A stretch of DNA of 64,000 nucleotides, taken from NCBI GenBank assembly GCA_028277225.1, contig JANQHB010000024.1, forward strand, positions 1 to 64,000, given 5' to 3'. A model generated the notes under the pieces. It made no database searches. It had not been told where the DNA came from and saw only the letters and a program-made list of their open reading frames with translations. Position numbers and translations under genes: made by a program. This document shows positions 38,822 to 48,259 of the stretch, one piece after another. Origin of the DNA: Chlorobium sp. (GTDB lineage: Bacteria; Bacteroidota; Chlorobiia; Chlorobiales; Chlorobiaceae). Within the stretch, counting starts at the first letter, position 1. The number at the start of each line of letters is the position of its first letter.

Positions 38822-40117
38822 TCAAGCTTCGGCGGTCTGAAGGGCGGCGTAGTTGGCCTTGACGGTTTTTTCAAGGTCTTCGTCGGTCATGACTGCACTG
38901 GTGAACATCGCCTCGAACTGGGATGGGGCAAGGTAGATGCCCTCGTCGAGCATGGCATGGAAATACTTGCCATACTTCTGGGTGTCCGTTGTGATCGCTG
39001 TATCGTAATCGGTGACCGTCTGATCAGTGAAGAAGAGGCACGCCATCGAGCCCATGCGGTTCTGGGTGTAGTTCAAACCGAGTTTGTTGAGGTTGTCGCG
39101 GAATCCTTCCTCGAGGAACGCAGCCTTGCGTTCGAGTTCAGGGTAAGGATTTTCGTCACGAAGGATCTTGAGTGTTTCCAGTCCGGCAGTCAGTGCAAGC
39201 GGGTTTCCCGAAAGGGTTCCTGCCTGGTAGACATCTCCGATCGGGGCGACGCGTTCCATGATCTCACGTTTACCGCCGAAGGCACCGACCGGAAGGCCGC
39301 CGCCGATGATCTTGCCCATTGTGGTAAGGTCGGGACTGATGCCGTAGCGTTCCTGGGCACCGCCGAGAGCGACACGGAAGCCGCACATGACCTCGTCGAA
39401 AATCAGCACGATACCTTCTTCTGTACAAAGGTCGCGAAGCGCCTGGAGGAAGGCCGGGTTTGCCGGGATCACACCAGTGTTTCCTGCAACAGGTTCGATA
39501 ATGATAGCAGCAACGTTGCCTTTGTTTTCACTAACCAGAAGCCTGACGGAATCGATGTCGTTGTATTTGGCGTTCAGCGTATCGTTTGCCGTACCCTTGG
39601 TGACGCCGGGGCTGTCGGGAGCACCGAGGGTAAGCGCGCCGGAACCTGCTTTGATGAGGAAGCTGTCACCGTGGCCGTGGTAGCAGCCTTCGAACTTGAT
39701 GATCTTGTCGCGGCCGGTATAGCCTCTTGCAAGACGAACGGCGGACATGGTTGCTTCGGTGCCGCTATTGACCATACGCACCATTTCAATCGATGGTACG
39801 ATTTCAGCAAGAAGTTCTGCGATTTCGATTTCCATTTCGATCGGCGTACCGAAACTGGTACCGACTTTGGTGAGCGTCTCTTCCAGAGCCGCCGTAATTC
39901 TCGGATGCATGCTGCCGAGTATGAACGGACCCCATGATCCTACGTAATCAAGATAGGTGTTGCCGTCAACGTCGGTCATATAGGCGCCCTGGCCTTTAGC
40001 CATATAGATAGGGATTCCGCCGACCGATTTGAAAGCACGGACCGGAGAGTTCACTCCGCCGGGAATAGTCTTTTTCGCTTGTTCGAAAAGTTCTGCTGAT
40101 CTGGTTAATGTGGGCAT
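38822..40117 (-). CDS. hemL: Glutamate-1-semialdehyde 2,1-aminomutase
   Basis: Protein of 431 residues, class III aminotransferase fold. The pyridoxal phosphate lysine is K269 in MGKIIGGGLPVGAFGG; VNSGTEATMSAVRLARGYTG near 117-136 and EGCYHGHGDSF near 143-153 are typical. It makes 5-aminolevulinate by the C5 route, feeding heme and bacteriochlorophyll synthesis. A TTG at 40126 is in frame; ATG 40117 matches family N-termini. Confidence 0.97.
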   Translation of the reverse strand: MPTLTRSAELFEQAKKTIPGGVNSPVRAFKSVGGIPIYMAKGQGAYMTDVDGNTYLDYVGSWGPFILGSMHPRITAALEETLTKVGTSFGTPIEMEIEIAELLAEIVPSIEMVRMVNSGTEATMSAVRLARGYTGRDKIIKFEGCYHGHGDSFLIKAGSGALTLGAPDSPGVTKGTANDTLNAKYNDIDSVRLLVSENKGNVAAIIIEPVAGNTGVIPANPAFLQALRDLCTEEGIVLIFDEVMCGFRVALGGAQERYGISPDLTTMGKIIGGGLPVGAFGGKREIMERVAPIGDVYQAGTLSGNPLALTAGLETLKILRDENPYPELERKAAFLEEGFRDNLNKLGLNYTQNRMGSMACLFFTDQTVTDYDTAITTDTQKYGKYFHAMLDEGIYLAPSQFEAMFTSAVMTDEDLEKTVKANYAALQTAEA

Positions 40118-40263
40118 ATGTACCAATCCGGTTAAAGATTACAGGAAAAAAAGACGGGAAAGTAACAGACATCAAAGATAGAAATCCTCGCGAAGATATA
40201 AAACCCCCCAAAAGCATGAAAACGTACGGTAATCGTCTGCGCCCTGCCACATCGTGCATCATG

Positions 40264-41082
40264 TTACCGCTGAGGATGCGAGAGAATCTGATTGATGACC
40301 TTGCGGTTTTTTACCGGAATGCTGTCTTCGCTGTGAAAGGAACAGTAGTGCTGCAGAATATCGCAGACCTGCCGGCAGTCATTTCTGTCTGACTGTAGGT
40401 TGTCGATTGTATCGGTATCGATTATCCGAAGGGTACGCATAAGCAGGTATGCCCCGGTGGGAACCGGTCTTCCACCTGGCGGAGCTTTCACTGCGGGGCT
40501 CTGCAGCATGATCCCACCCGGGTCGTCGAGAAAAAAAAGCCTGGTTTCCGGTTCAGCCTCGAGTGCAGCAAGGACAGGTTTCCCGCTCAGGACGCACTGC
40601 TCAATCGACGGCTCGAAGCCCAGGATTGAAACCAGTCTCATGAAAAACCAGGCAAGGACGGCATCGGTATTTTGGCAAGGCCAGGAGAGCGTTTCAATTG
40701 CCTGAGAAAGGGCGTCGAACAACCGGGGGCTTTTTTCCCCGCTCCCGGTCGTGTTCCGTACAATATCGATAATACGGTATAGTGTGCTGAATCGGTCCAG
40801 GTCAGGTTCAGAGGCCATCGGGCTGTTGATGATGCGTGCTTCCCTGACAGGGCTGAGGTTCCGGTTTCCGGTTCGGTATAGCACAACTTCGAGGAGGTTT
40901 CCGGTGATAAAGAGCCCGGAAAGCCGGTTTTTGGGATTTCTGCCACCCTTGAGGATTATTGAGATCTTTCCAAAATCCCTGGTGTAGAGAGAGCAGATCG
41001 CCGATGTGTCGCGGTATTTTATTTCCTTGAGGACCAGCCCCCGGGTTTTGGCGAGCACGGTAAGGATTTTTTTAATTGGCAA
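40264..41082 (-). CDS. recO: DNA repair protein RecO
   Basis: Protein of 272 residues with an N-terminal OB fold ([35 protein letters not shown], about 14-48) and a helical C-terminal half. A CVLSGKP segment near 162 is where other RecO proteins bind zinc; here the full four-Cys pattern is not obvious. It loads RecA with RecR in gap repair. The gene is 146 bases upstream of hemL on the same strand. Confidence 0.9.
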   Translation of the reverse strand: MPIKKILTVLAKTRGLVLKEIKYRDTSAICSLYTRDFGKISIILKGGRNPKNRLSGLFITGNLLEVVLYRTGNRNLSPVREARIINSPMASEPDLDRFSTLYRIIDIVRNTTGSGEKSPRLFDALSQAIETLSWPCQNTDAVLAWFFMRLVSILGFEPSIEQCVLSGKPVLAALEAEPETRLFFLDDPGGIMLQSPAVKAPPGGRPVPTGAYLLMRTLRIIDTDTIDNLQSDRNDCRQVCDILQHYCSFHSEDSIPVKNRKVINQILSHPQR

Positions 41083-41223
41083 AATAATTATATATACCTG
41101 AGCCTGCAGCCAGGCGCCTGCAGACTACTACGGAACAGTATACAAAATAAAAACAGACAGATGGGATCCGGCCACCATGAGCGGATGCCCGATACAAGCG
41201 TAACGCAAGGAGGTAATGACAAT

Positions 41224-41469
41224 ATGCCAACCTATCATTATCGTTGTAAAGAGTGCGGCTATGAGAAGGATGTCTTTCAGCGTATGACCGATGACGCGTT
41301 GACCATATGTCCTGAATGCAACGAGGAAGTTTTTGAGAGGGTAATCAGTGCCGAAGGCGGTTTTCTTTTGAAAGGATCAGGATTCCACAAAACCGACTAC
41401 AGCCAGCAGAGCTGCGAAAGTGCGCCTTCCGGAGGCTGTGCCACAGGCAACTGCCCGCTTGCCAAGTAA
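41224..41469 (+). CDS. FmdB family zinc ribbon protein
   Basis: Protein of 81 residues. The N-terminus [14 protein letters not shown] begins the FmdB zinc ribbon, with Cys8, Cys11, Cys29 and Cys32 as ligands. The C-terminal region is rich in Ser, Cys and Gly. The family is often annotated as a putative regulator, without firm function. The start is fixed by AAGGAGG at 41209-41215. It is followed by a strong terminator. Confidence 0.88.
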   Translation: MPTYHYRCKECGYEKDVFQRMTDDALTICPECNEEVFERVISAEGGFLLKGSGFHKTDYSQQSCESAPSGGCATGNCPLAK

Positions 41470-41495
41470 CACCGTTTATTCATAGATCGAATACA

Positions 41496-41524
41496 AAAAG
41501 TCTTCCCGAAACGGAAGGCTTTTT
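41496..41524 (+). terminator. Intrinsic terminator after FmdB gene
   Basis: Eleven-base stem AAAAGTCTTCC / GGAAGGCTTTT (41496-41506 and 41513-41523, one T-G pair) with a CGAAAC loop and trailing T run, 27 bases past the stop. Confidence 0.88.
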
Positions 41525-41534
41525 CTTTTCCTGT

Positions 41535-41777
41535 TCACCAGCCGCAAAAAACCCGCCCCTTCTGAGATAAAGTCTCCAGCAGGCAGTTCTCAGTCAGAAA
41601 ACATGTATTCCTTTCTCCAGGCCATCAGACGGGCAACCACAGGGGGTTGCCCCTACAAAACTCATCGCCCTTTGCTAAACACCTGACACCCTTCCCTGGT
41701 CGGTACGGGCGGGTTTACCTGACGGCTCCAGCCAACCAGCCATCAAGCCATTCAAACCATTCACGATTTACGATTCA
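41535..41777. repeat. Modular intergenic repeat cluster
   Basis: No gene. In minus-strand order from the LptA-like stop: GTGAATAGTGAATCGTAAAT tract, GGCTTGATGGCTGGTTGG tract, AAACCCGCCCGTACC block, then a palindrome GGGCAACCACAGGGGGTTGCCC (41631-41652) with CCTAC. CTCCAGCAGGCAGTTCTC near 41574 is a CAGTGGGCAG-type unit. The module order parallels that at 17.47-17.81 kb. Confidence 0.8.
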
Positions 41778-42695
41778 CTATTCACTAAACCTTGGTTTCT
41801 CGTCAAATCGCAGTTTGAAGCCGGGAAGGTTGATCTCCCGGCTGCCCCTCATCCGGTTCGGATACTGTTTGCCCTCGACATTGCCTGTTACAGCTATTCT
41901 GTCCAGTTTGCCTTCTGAAAACGACATGGTTATTGTTTTGCCGCCCACAAAGTTTATACCGGAGGGGGTATTGTCCGTATTGTATGAGTGGTAAAGGCTT
42001 TTTGCCTGATCCTCGACCAGGATGCCGGATAATTCTTCACGGTCGCTCATGTCAAAGCGCATGGATTTTCCGCTGAGCTGGTTATAAAGATTCCTTTTCA
42101 GCTCAAGTGTGTCGCGAGCTATAAAGAATGCCTTGCCATTTACGGTAATTGATTCGATGCGTTGTATTTCTTCATCTTTTTTGAGTTGCACCGTGATGCT
42201 GTCGCCACTGAACTGGCGCTCAGTCTGCCAGGCAATGGCTTTTCGATACATGGTTATCCGATCGTTTTGCCTGTCGATATGGGCCCGTTCGGAAGAGGTG
42301 ACCAGATCGTTTTCAAGCATTCGTCCCCGAACATTGTTTTTGAGTTCGGCAATTCCTGTATCGGGATAATAGATGGCCCTGTCACAGAACACTTCCGTCT
42401 GCCGGTCGGTCATGTAGATATTCCCTTTCAGCTCGACGACATTGCTTTCAAGAAATTCCGTGGCTTTGTCGCAATGGAGAAGGAAGTTCTCATGAGAAAA
42501 AACGACATTGCCCGAAACCGACCGGACCTGTTCGATCCTGCCGAAAGGAGATCGTTTCTGGCCGCCTTCCAGACGGTCGGCCTGGCGCAAATAAATTTTC
42601 TTTTTTTCCGCAAGGGCTATATTATGATTCGGGAAAGCTGCAAGAAACAGCAATGCCGAACAAACCATACTGACAAGTATCTTGGCGCCATTCAT
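41778..42695 (-). CDS. OstA/LptA-like periplasmic protein
   Basis: Protein of 305 residues with a signal peptide (about 5-30). The mature part has repeated short beta strands with SGNVVFSHENFLLHCDKATEFLESNVVELKGNIYMTD-type turns typical of the OstA/LptA-LptD N-domain family, which bridges lipopolysaccharide across the periplasm. The role in LPS transport is therefore likely. The last codons and the stop lie inside the GTGAATAGTGAATCG repeat tract, which may have set the current C-terminus. Confidence 0.8.
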   Translation of the reverse strand: MNGAKILVSMVCSALLFLAAFPNHNIALAEKKKIYLRQADRLEGGQKRSPFGRIEQVRSVSGNVVFSHENFLLHCDKATEFLESNVVELKGNIYMTDRQTEVFCDRAIYYPDTGIAELKNNVRGRMLENDLVTSSERAHIDRQNDRITMYRKAIAWQTERQFSGDSITVQLKKDEEIQRIESITVNGKAFFIARDTLELKRNLYNQLSGKSMRFDMSDREELSGILVEDQAKSLYHSYNTDNTPSGINFVGGKTITMSFSEGKLDRIAVTGNVEGKQYPNRMRGSREINLPGFKLRFDEKPRFSE

Positions 42696-42736
42696 GGTGT
42701 AGCAGGATGGGTTAGTGAAACAATGTAAAAAGGAAA

Positions 42737-43846
42737 ATGCTCGTGAAAAAGATTCTTTTAGCGGCAGGTGACCGCCACGGCCTTTTGAAAGTGCTGCCGC
42801 TCTGGAAAGCCCTTGTTATACATGACTGGTATGATGTTGTTCTTGCTGCAGGTTCACCTTTACCGAAAGGAGACCTTTCCGGTGAAGATCTTCCCGGGCT
42901 TTTCGGGATAAAGGGAGGTATCGTGCCGATTGAAGGTGAGGGGGCTTCTCCCGTCAGCCGAACGGCTTCTGCATTGAACGCGTTCGAGGAACTGCTGCTT
43001 GCAGAAGAGCCGGATATTCTTCTGATCGGAGGACACGACGATATTTCGCTTTCAGCAGCACTGGCAGCCTCCAAGCTTGGTTTTACCGTTGCAAGGCTCG
43101 GTGCCGGGTTGCGGGACTATAACCGGAATTCACAGTCTGAAACAAACCGCAAGATCATCGATGCCCTCGCAGATATTCTCTTTGTCAGCGAGCATAGCGG
43201 TGAATACAACCTGATCAACGAGGGATTTGACGAAGCGAGAATCTTTTTTGTCGGAGAAATGGCTATCGACAGTCTTGCCGCCGTGATAGAAAAATCCAAC
43301 AGTTCGAACGTGATTGCAGATATCGGTATCGATGAAAAAAAATATGTGCTTTTCCTGCTTGACAATCCTGCAGCGTTCGACAGCGATTCAGCATTGAAGA
43401 GCGTGTTGCATGTCGTCACCTCGGTTGCCGGGAACCACCAGGTTCTGGTGCTTGTCGGTCCCGATGAGGGGACCATCATGCAGAAGCATGAAATGGGTGA
43501 AGATTTCACGACTATACCGGGAGTTCAGGTCCTGCCCTTTCCGGGATACGTCGAGTTGCTGCGTCTTGTGAAAGACGCCTTGTTTGTCATAACCGATTCC
43601 AACTTTGCACAGGCCGAATCAACCGTCATGAAGGTTCCCTGCCTGACGATGCTCGACGATACGACAAGTCCTGCCACCATAGAGATCGGTACCAATATTC
43701 TGGTCGGCGACAGGGAGGAGGATATCCTGCAGGCAATCAGCGAAGCCGATCTGGACGAGATCGGGAAAAAGTCAAAGATACCTGAAAAATGGGATGGAGA
43801 TGTCACCCGGCGGGTTATCGATGTGCTGGATAAGGTGCTTGTTTAG
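42737..43846 (+). CDS. UDP-GlcNAc 2-epimerase-like protein, degenerate active site
   Basis: Protein of 369 residues with the two Rossmann-like domains of non-hydrolysing UDP-GlcNAc 2-epimerase (WecB). GAGLRDYNRNSQSETNRKIIDALADILFVSEHSGEYNL near 119-156 aligns to the WecB segment EAGLRT...PEEANR, but the expected catalytic residues appear changed: the Asp near HGD is replaced (GGHDD), the Glu of EAGLRT is Gly, the first Glu of PEE is Ser, and the HRRE motif is missing. It may bind a nucleotide sugar without epimerising it, or act on another substrate. Divergent from the LptA-like gene, 42 bases apart. Confidence 0.65.
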   Translation: MLVKKILLAAGDRHGLLKVLPLWKALVIHDWYDVVLAAGSPLPKGDLSGEDLPGLFGIKGGIVPIEGEGASPVSRTASALNAFEELLLAEEPDILLIGGHDDISLSAALAASKLGFTVARLGAGLRDYNRNSQSETNRKIIDALADILFVSEHSGEYNLINEGFDEARIFFVGEMAIDSLAAVIEKSNSSNVIADIGIDEKKYVLFLLDNPAAFDSDSALKSVLHVVTSVAGNHQVLVLVGPDEGTIMQKHEMGEDFTTIPGVQVLPFPGYVELLRLVKDALFVITDSNFAQAESTVMKVPCLTMLDDTTSPATIEIGTNILVGDREEDILQAISEADLDEIGKKSKIPEKWDGDVTRRVIDVLDKVLV

Positions 43847-43849
43847 TTC

Positions 43850-43910
43850 GTGATTCGTGAATGGTTTTGTTGGCTGGATGGCTTGTTAAAACCCGCCCCT
43901 ACTGAGTATG
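43850..43910. repeat. Modular intergenic repeat (short copy)
   Basis: GTGATTCGTGAATGG, GGCTGGATGGCTTGTT and AAACCCGCCCCTACTGAG in the same order as the larger clusters, directly after the epimerase-like stop. The remainder of the spacer to obg (up to 43993) is AT-rich promoter sequence. Confidence 0.75.
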
Positions 43911-43984
43911 GTTATTTTTCGTATCAATTTTCTGTACGAGCAGGCCACCGTGCCTGCCCTGCGGTGTCCGGGTTACTATTATAG

Positions 43985-45537
<1,553 letters not shown>

Positions 45538-45586
45538 CCGTGGCTTTTTTACCGTTTGAATTTTCACTTTTGACGTTTATACATCC

Positions 45587-45853
45587 GTGATTGTTCGGGA
45601 AGTTGTTATAAAAAACAGGGCCGGATTACATACAAGGCCGGCGGCTGCTGTTGTCAAGATAGCATCGCGTTTCAGATCCGATTTTTTTATTGAAATGCGC
45701 GGATCGGAGGTGAACGCCAAATCCATTATCGGTGTGATGAGTCTTGCCGCACCGAAGGGAACCAAACTTGTCCTGAAGTTCGATGGCGATGATGAACAGG
45801 AGGCTGCCGATCAACTCACCAGTTTTTTTGAGCAGGGTTTCGGTGAGCAGTGA
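45587..45853 (+). CDS. ptsH: HPr phosphocarrier protein
   Basis: Protein of 88 residues. Active His15 sits in AGLHTRPAAA and the regulatory Ser46 in NAKSIIGVMSLAA, so both phosphorylation sites are kept. Ser46 suggests regulation by an HPr kinase/phosphorylase. No sugar permease or enzyme I is in the window. The GTG at 45587 fits the family start. The gene precedes the glycosyltransferase cluster; in photolithoautotrophs HPr is more likely regulatory than a transport component (inference). Confidence 0.93.
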   Translation: MIVREVVIKNRAGLHTRPAAAVVKIASRFRSDFFIEMRGSEVNAKSIIGVMSLAAPKGTKLVLKFDGDDEQEAADQLTSFFEQGFGEQ

Positions 45854-45983
45854 GCGTTTTTTTCTTGTGGTCTCTACAGGAGCCGGGCTGCTGATGGCGT
45901 GTTTAATCATTCAGTGTATCGGCTTTCGGGCGAATTGTCATCACAAACTTGGTTATCACCGGGATTACGAACCTTGCGAATAG
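45843..45983 (+). CDS. Possible small hydrophobic protein (46 aa)
   Basis: Frame of 46 codons starting GTG inside the end of ptsH (11-base overlap) and ending TAG 10 bases past the TTG start of the next glycosyltransferase. One hydrophobic stretch LVVSTGAGLLMACLIIQCIGF then a polar His/Tyr tail. Chained overlaps on both sides favour translational coupling, but the frame may be chance. No family recognised. Confidence 0.3.
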   Translation: MSSERFFLVVSTGAGLLMACLIIQCIGFRANCHHKLGYHRDYEPCE

Positions 45984-47098
45984 CTTTTGTCAGTCCTTTT
46001 TTCCCCCTGAAAGGAGGCATATCCCGTTTCAGCACGATCCTTCGTGACAAGCTGCTTGAAAAAGGGCATGCAATCGATGCCTTTTCTTTCAGTCGGCTCT
46101 ATCCCCGGATAATGATGCGCGACAAATCGCCGTATGAACCGGGAATGCGTTCCTGTGACGGGATTGCAGCGGTTCTGGACGTGCTGAATCCTGCTACCTG
46201 GATTTCGGTTGCGCGGCAGATAAAGCGTCTCGGGTCAGATGTGATACTTTGCCCTTTATGGCAGGGACTTTATGTGCCGCTTTTTGTTCTGGTCAGAGTG
46301 TTATCCGGAAGAAAAATGATTGTGCTTATGCACAATTTCTCTTCGCATGAAAGGTTTGCCGGAGAAAAGCTGCTTCGCGATCTTCTGATTGCCTCGTCTG
46401 ACGGTGTTGTCACGCTTTCGGACCATGTTGCCGGACAAGTCAGGCAATCGTATCCGGACATTCCCCTTCGATCCCTCTTTCATCCTGTATACGAAAACCG
46501 GGCCGATGTGCCCTCAAAGGCTGAAGCAAGGAGAATTCTCGATTTCGGGGACGATGGGCGGATTCTCTTGTTTTTCGGTTATGTGAGAGCCTATAAAGGC
46601 CTTGATATTCTGGTGGAAGCAATGCCGGAAATCCTTCGCCGCCATCCCGGAACGAGGCTCCTTGTGGCAGGCGAGTTTTACCATGGAGAAAAAACGATAC
46701 GGGAGCGGATCGAGAAGCTCGGGATCAGTGATCATGTGACGATAGAATCGGGTTTTGTTCCGAACGATCGCATACCGCTGTTGTTTTCGGCATCCGATGC
46801 CCTGGTCCTTCCTTACAGGGAGGCTTCGCAATCGGGTGTGGTGCAGCAGGCTTACGGTTTCGGCAGACCCGTTATCGTTACAGACCGGGGGGGATTGCCG
46901 GAGTATGTTTGTGATGGTGAAACCGGGGCAATTGTCAGAAGTCTCGAACCTTCGGAATTTGCACAGGGAGTCTGTGACTTTCTTGATTCAATGAAGACTA
47001 TCCCCTGCGAGACGAAGGTTGCCCTGCAGGCTGAAAGACTTTCATGGGAAGTCTTTGCCGGAAAGCTCGAGTCATTCATGCGGGAGGTGGCCCGTTGA
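45974..47098 (+). CDS. Glycosyltransferase family 4
   Basis: Protein of 374 residues with the GT-B fold. N-terminus LRIAFVSPFFPLKGGISRFS; the donor-binding half has FGYVRAYKGLDILVEAMPEIL near 211-231 and PYREASQSGVVQQAYGFGRPVIVTDRGGLPEYV near 282-314, which includes the conserved E-x7-E. It adds a sugar from a nucleotide donor to a lipid or glycan acceptor. The start is taken as TTG 45974 because homology begins there; GTG 45899 is in frame but gives an unusual N-terminus. First gene of the polysaccharide cluster. Confidence 0.85.
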   Translation: MRIAFVSPFFPLKGGISRFSTILRDKLLEKGHAIDAFSFSRLYPRIMMRDKSPYEPGMRSCDGIAAVLDVLNPATWISVARQIKRLGSDVILCPLWQGLYVPLFVLVRVLSGRKMIVLMHNFSSHERFAGEKLLRDLLIASSDGVVTLSDHVAGQVRQSYPDIPLRSLFHPVYENRADVPSKAEARRILDFGDDGRILLFFGYVRAYKGLDILVEAMPEILRRHPGTRLLVAGEFYHGEKTIRERIEKLGISDHVTIESGFVPNDRIPLLFSASDALVLPYREASQSGVVQQAYGFGRPVIVTDRGGLPEYVCDGETGAIVRSLEPSEFAQGVCDFLDSMKTIPCETKVALQAERLSWEVFAGKLESFMREVAR

Positions 47099-47961
47099 TC
47101 GGAGCAGGTAAAAGCGTGATCGTGATCGTGGTCAACTGGAACAATGCTGAAGATACGATCCGGTGCCTTGAATCGCTCAGTTGTGTTGTCTGTTCGGGGA
47201 TGCGGATTCTGGTTGTCGATAATGGCTCGACCGACCGTTCGGTCGAGTTGATCAGACAAGGTTTTCCAGGTATCGAAGTGCTGAAAATGCACAGCAACAG
47301 GGGTTACGGAGGGGGGTGTAACGCCGGTTTTGCACATGTGTTCGAAGAGAGGCCGGATTATGTCGTTTTCCTCAATAACGATACTCTTGTCAACAGGGAT
47401 TTTCTGGAACCGCTCATCGCCCCTCTTGCTTCTTCTGGCGATGTTGCGGTTACTGTCCCGCGAATCTGTTACATGGCGCATCCGGAAATGATCTGGTATG
47501 CTGGAGGGGTGGTGAACCTGATTACCGGTAATGTTGCCCACAGGGGGATCCGCAGAAAGGATAGTGCCATGTACGCCACTGAGCATGAAACAGACTATGC
47601 TACGGGATGCTGTATGGCAATGCGCGCAGCCGACTTCAAACAGGCTGAAGGATTCGATCCGGCTTTTATGATGTATGGAGAGGATGTCGATCTTTCGCTC
47701 AGGATCCGGAAAAGCGGAAAACGAATTCTCTATGTTCCGCAGTCGAGAATATGGCACAAGGTAAGCGCTTCGGAAGGAGGAGAGATGGGGGCGAGGAAGT
47801 TGTGGAGAAAAAACCTTTCGATGCTGAAGCTGTTCATGAAGCATCGTGCATGGTTCGGCATGGTGTCATATCTGGTGCTTCTACCCTTCAGGCTGGTCCG
47901 GGGAGTTATAGAGGTGAAGTCTTTCAGGTGTATCCGGTCTGATACAGTGCACCTGAATTGA
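47095..47961 (+). CDS. Glycosyltransferase family 2 (rhamnosyltransferase-like)
   Basis: Protein of 288 residues with a GT-A fold: VIVIVVNWNNAEDTIRCLESL at the N-terminus, DNGSTDRSVELI near 42-53, SNRGYGGGCNAGF and FLNNDTLV (metal-binding). GFDPAFMMYGEDVDLSLRIR near 202-221 is the family's acceptor-side motif. Probably transfers a deoxysugar. TTG 47095 is chosen as start: GGAGG at 47083-47087 gives a seven-base spacer and TTGA overlaps the previous stop; ATG 47044 would overlap by 55 bases. Confidence 0.85.
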   Translation: MIGAGKSVIVIVVNWNNAEDTIRCLESLSCVVCSGMRILVVDNGSTDRSVELIRQGFPGIEVLKMHSNRGYGGGCNAGFAHVFEERPDYVVFLNNDTLVNRDFLEPLIAPLASSGDVAVTVPRICYMAHPEMIWYAGGVVNLITGNVAHRGIRRKDSAMYATEHETDYATGCCMAMRAADFKQAEGFDPAFMMYGEDVDLSLRIRKSGKRILYVPQSRIWHKVSASEGGEMGARKLWRKNLSMLKLFMKHRAWFGMVSYLVLLPFRLVRGVIEVKSFRCIRSDTVHLN

Positions 47962-48010
47962 GCGATTGTCGAGCATGCCGGAGATGCGAGGCACAGGGAG
48001 TGCCGCTGTA

Positions 48011-48241
48011 TCCCGACACGTCGGGACGCAAGTTCCCTGTAACGAAGCAGATCCGGCCCTGTGAAATAGAATACCTGATTTCACGGGGTCGGCATTTCCC
48101 GACGTGTCGGGATTTTAAAAAATGCGACTCTTTATCAGTTTTTACGTTCACTTGACAGGTGAGGGATAAACTCTATACAAACACAGTATAACAGATTTTT
48201 TTAATGAACTTACTGTTATGGGGCATCCCGACTCGTCGGGA
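48011..48241. repeat. Three TCCCGAC-N2-GTCGGGA palindromes
   Basis: Perfect or near-perfect 16-base palindromes at 48011-48026 (TCCCGACACGTCGGGA), 48097-48112 (TCCCGACGTGTCGGGA) and 48226-48241 (TCCCGACTCGTCGGGA). The first two bracket a hairpin CCCTGTGAAAT / ATTTCACGGGG (48058-48068 and 48078-48088). The 298-base gap between two cluster genes holds nothing else recognisable. Confidence 0.8.
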
Positions 48242-48259
48242 CACTCAATTTAGGGTGCA

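Noticed and set aside
38813..39937. Long frame antisense to hemL
   Set aside because: It mirrors the codon bias of hemL on the other strand and shows no recognisable domain or ribosome binding site. The same applies to the long frames opposite bchZ (13547-14626) and pheS (9393-10001).
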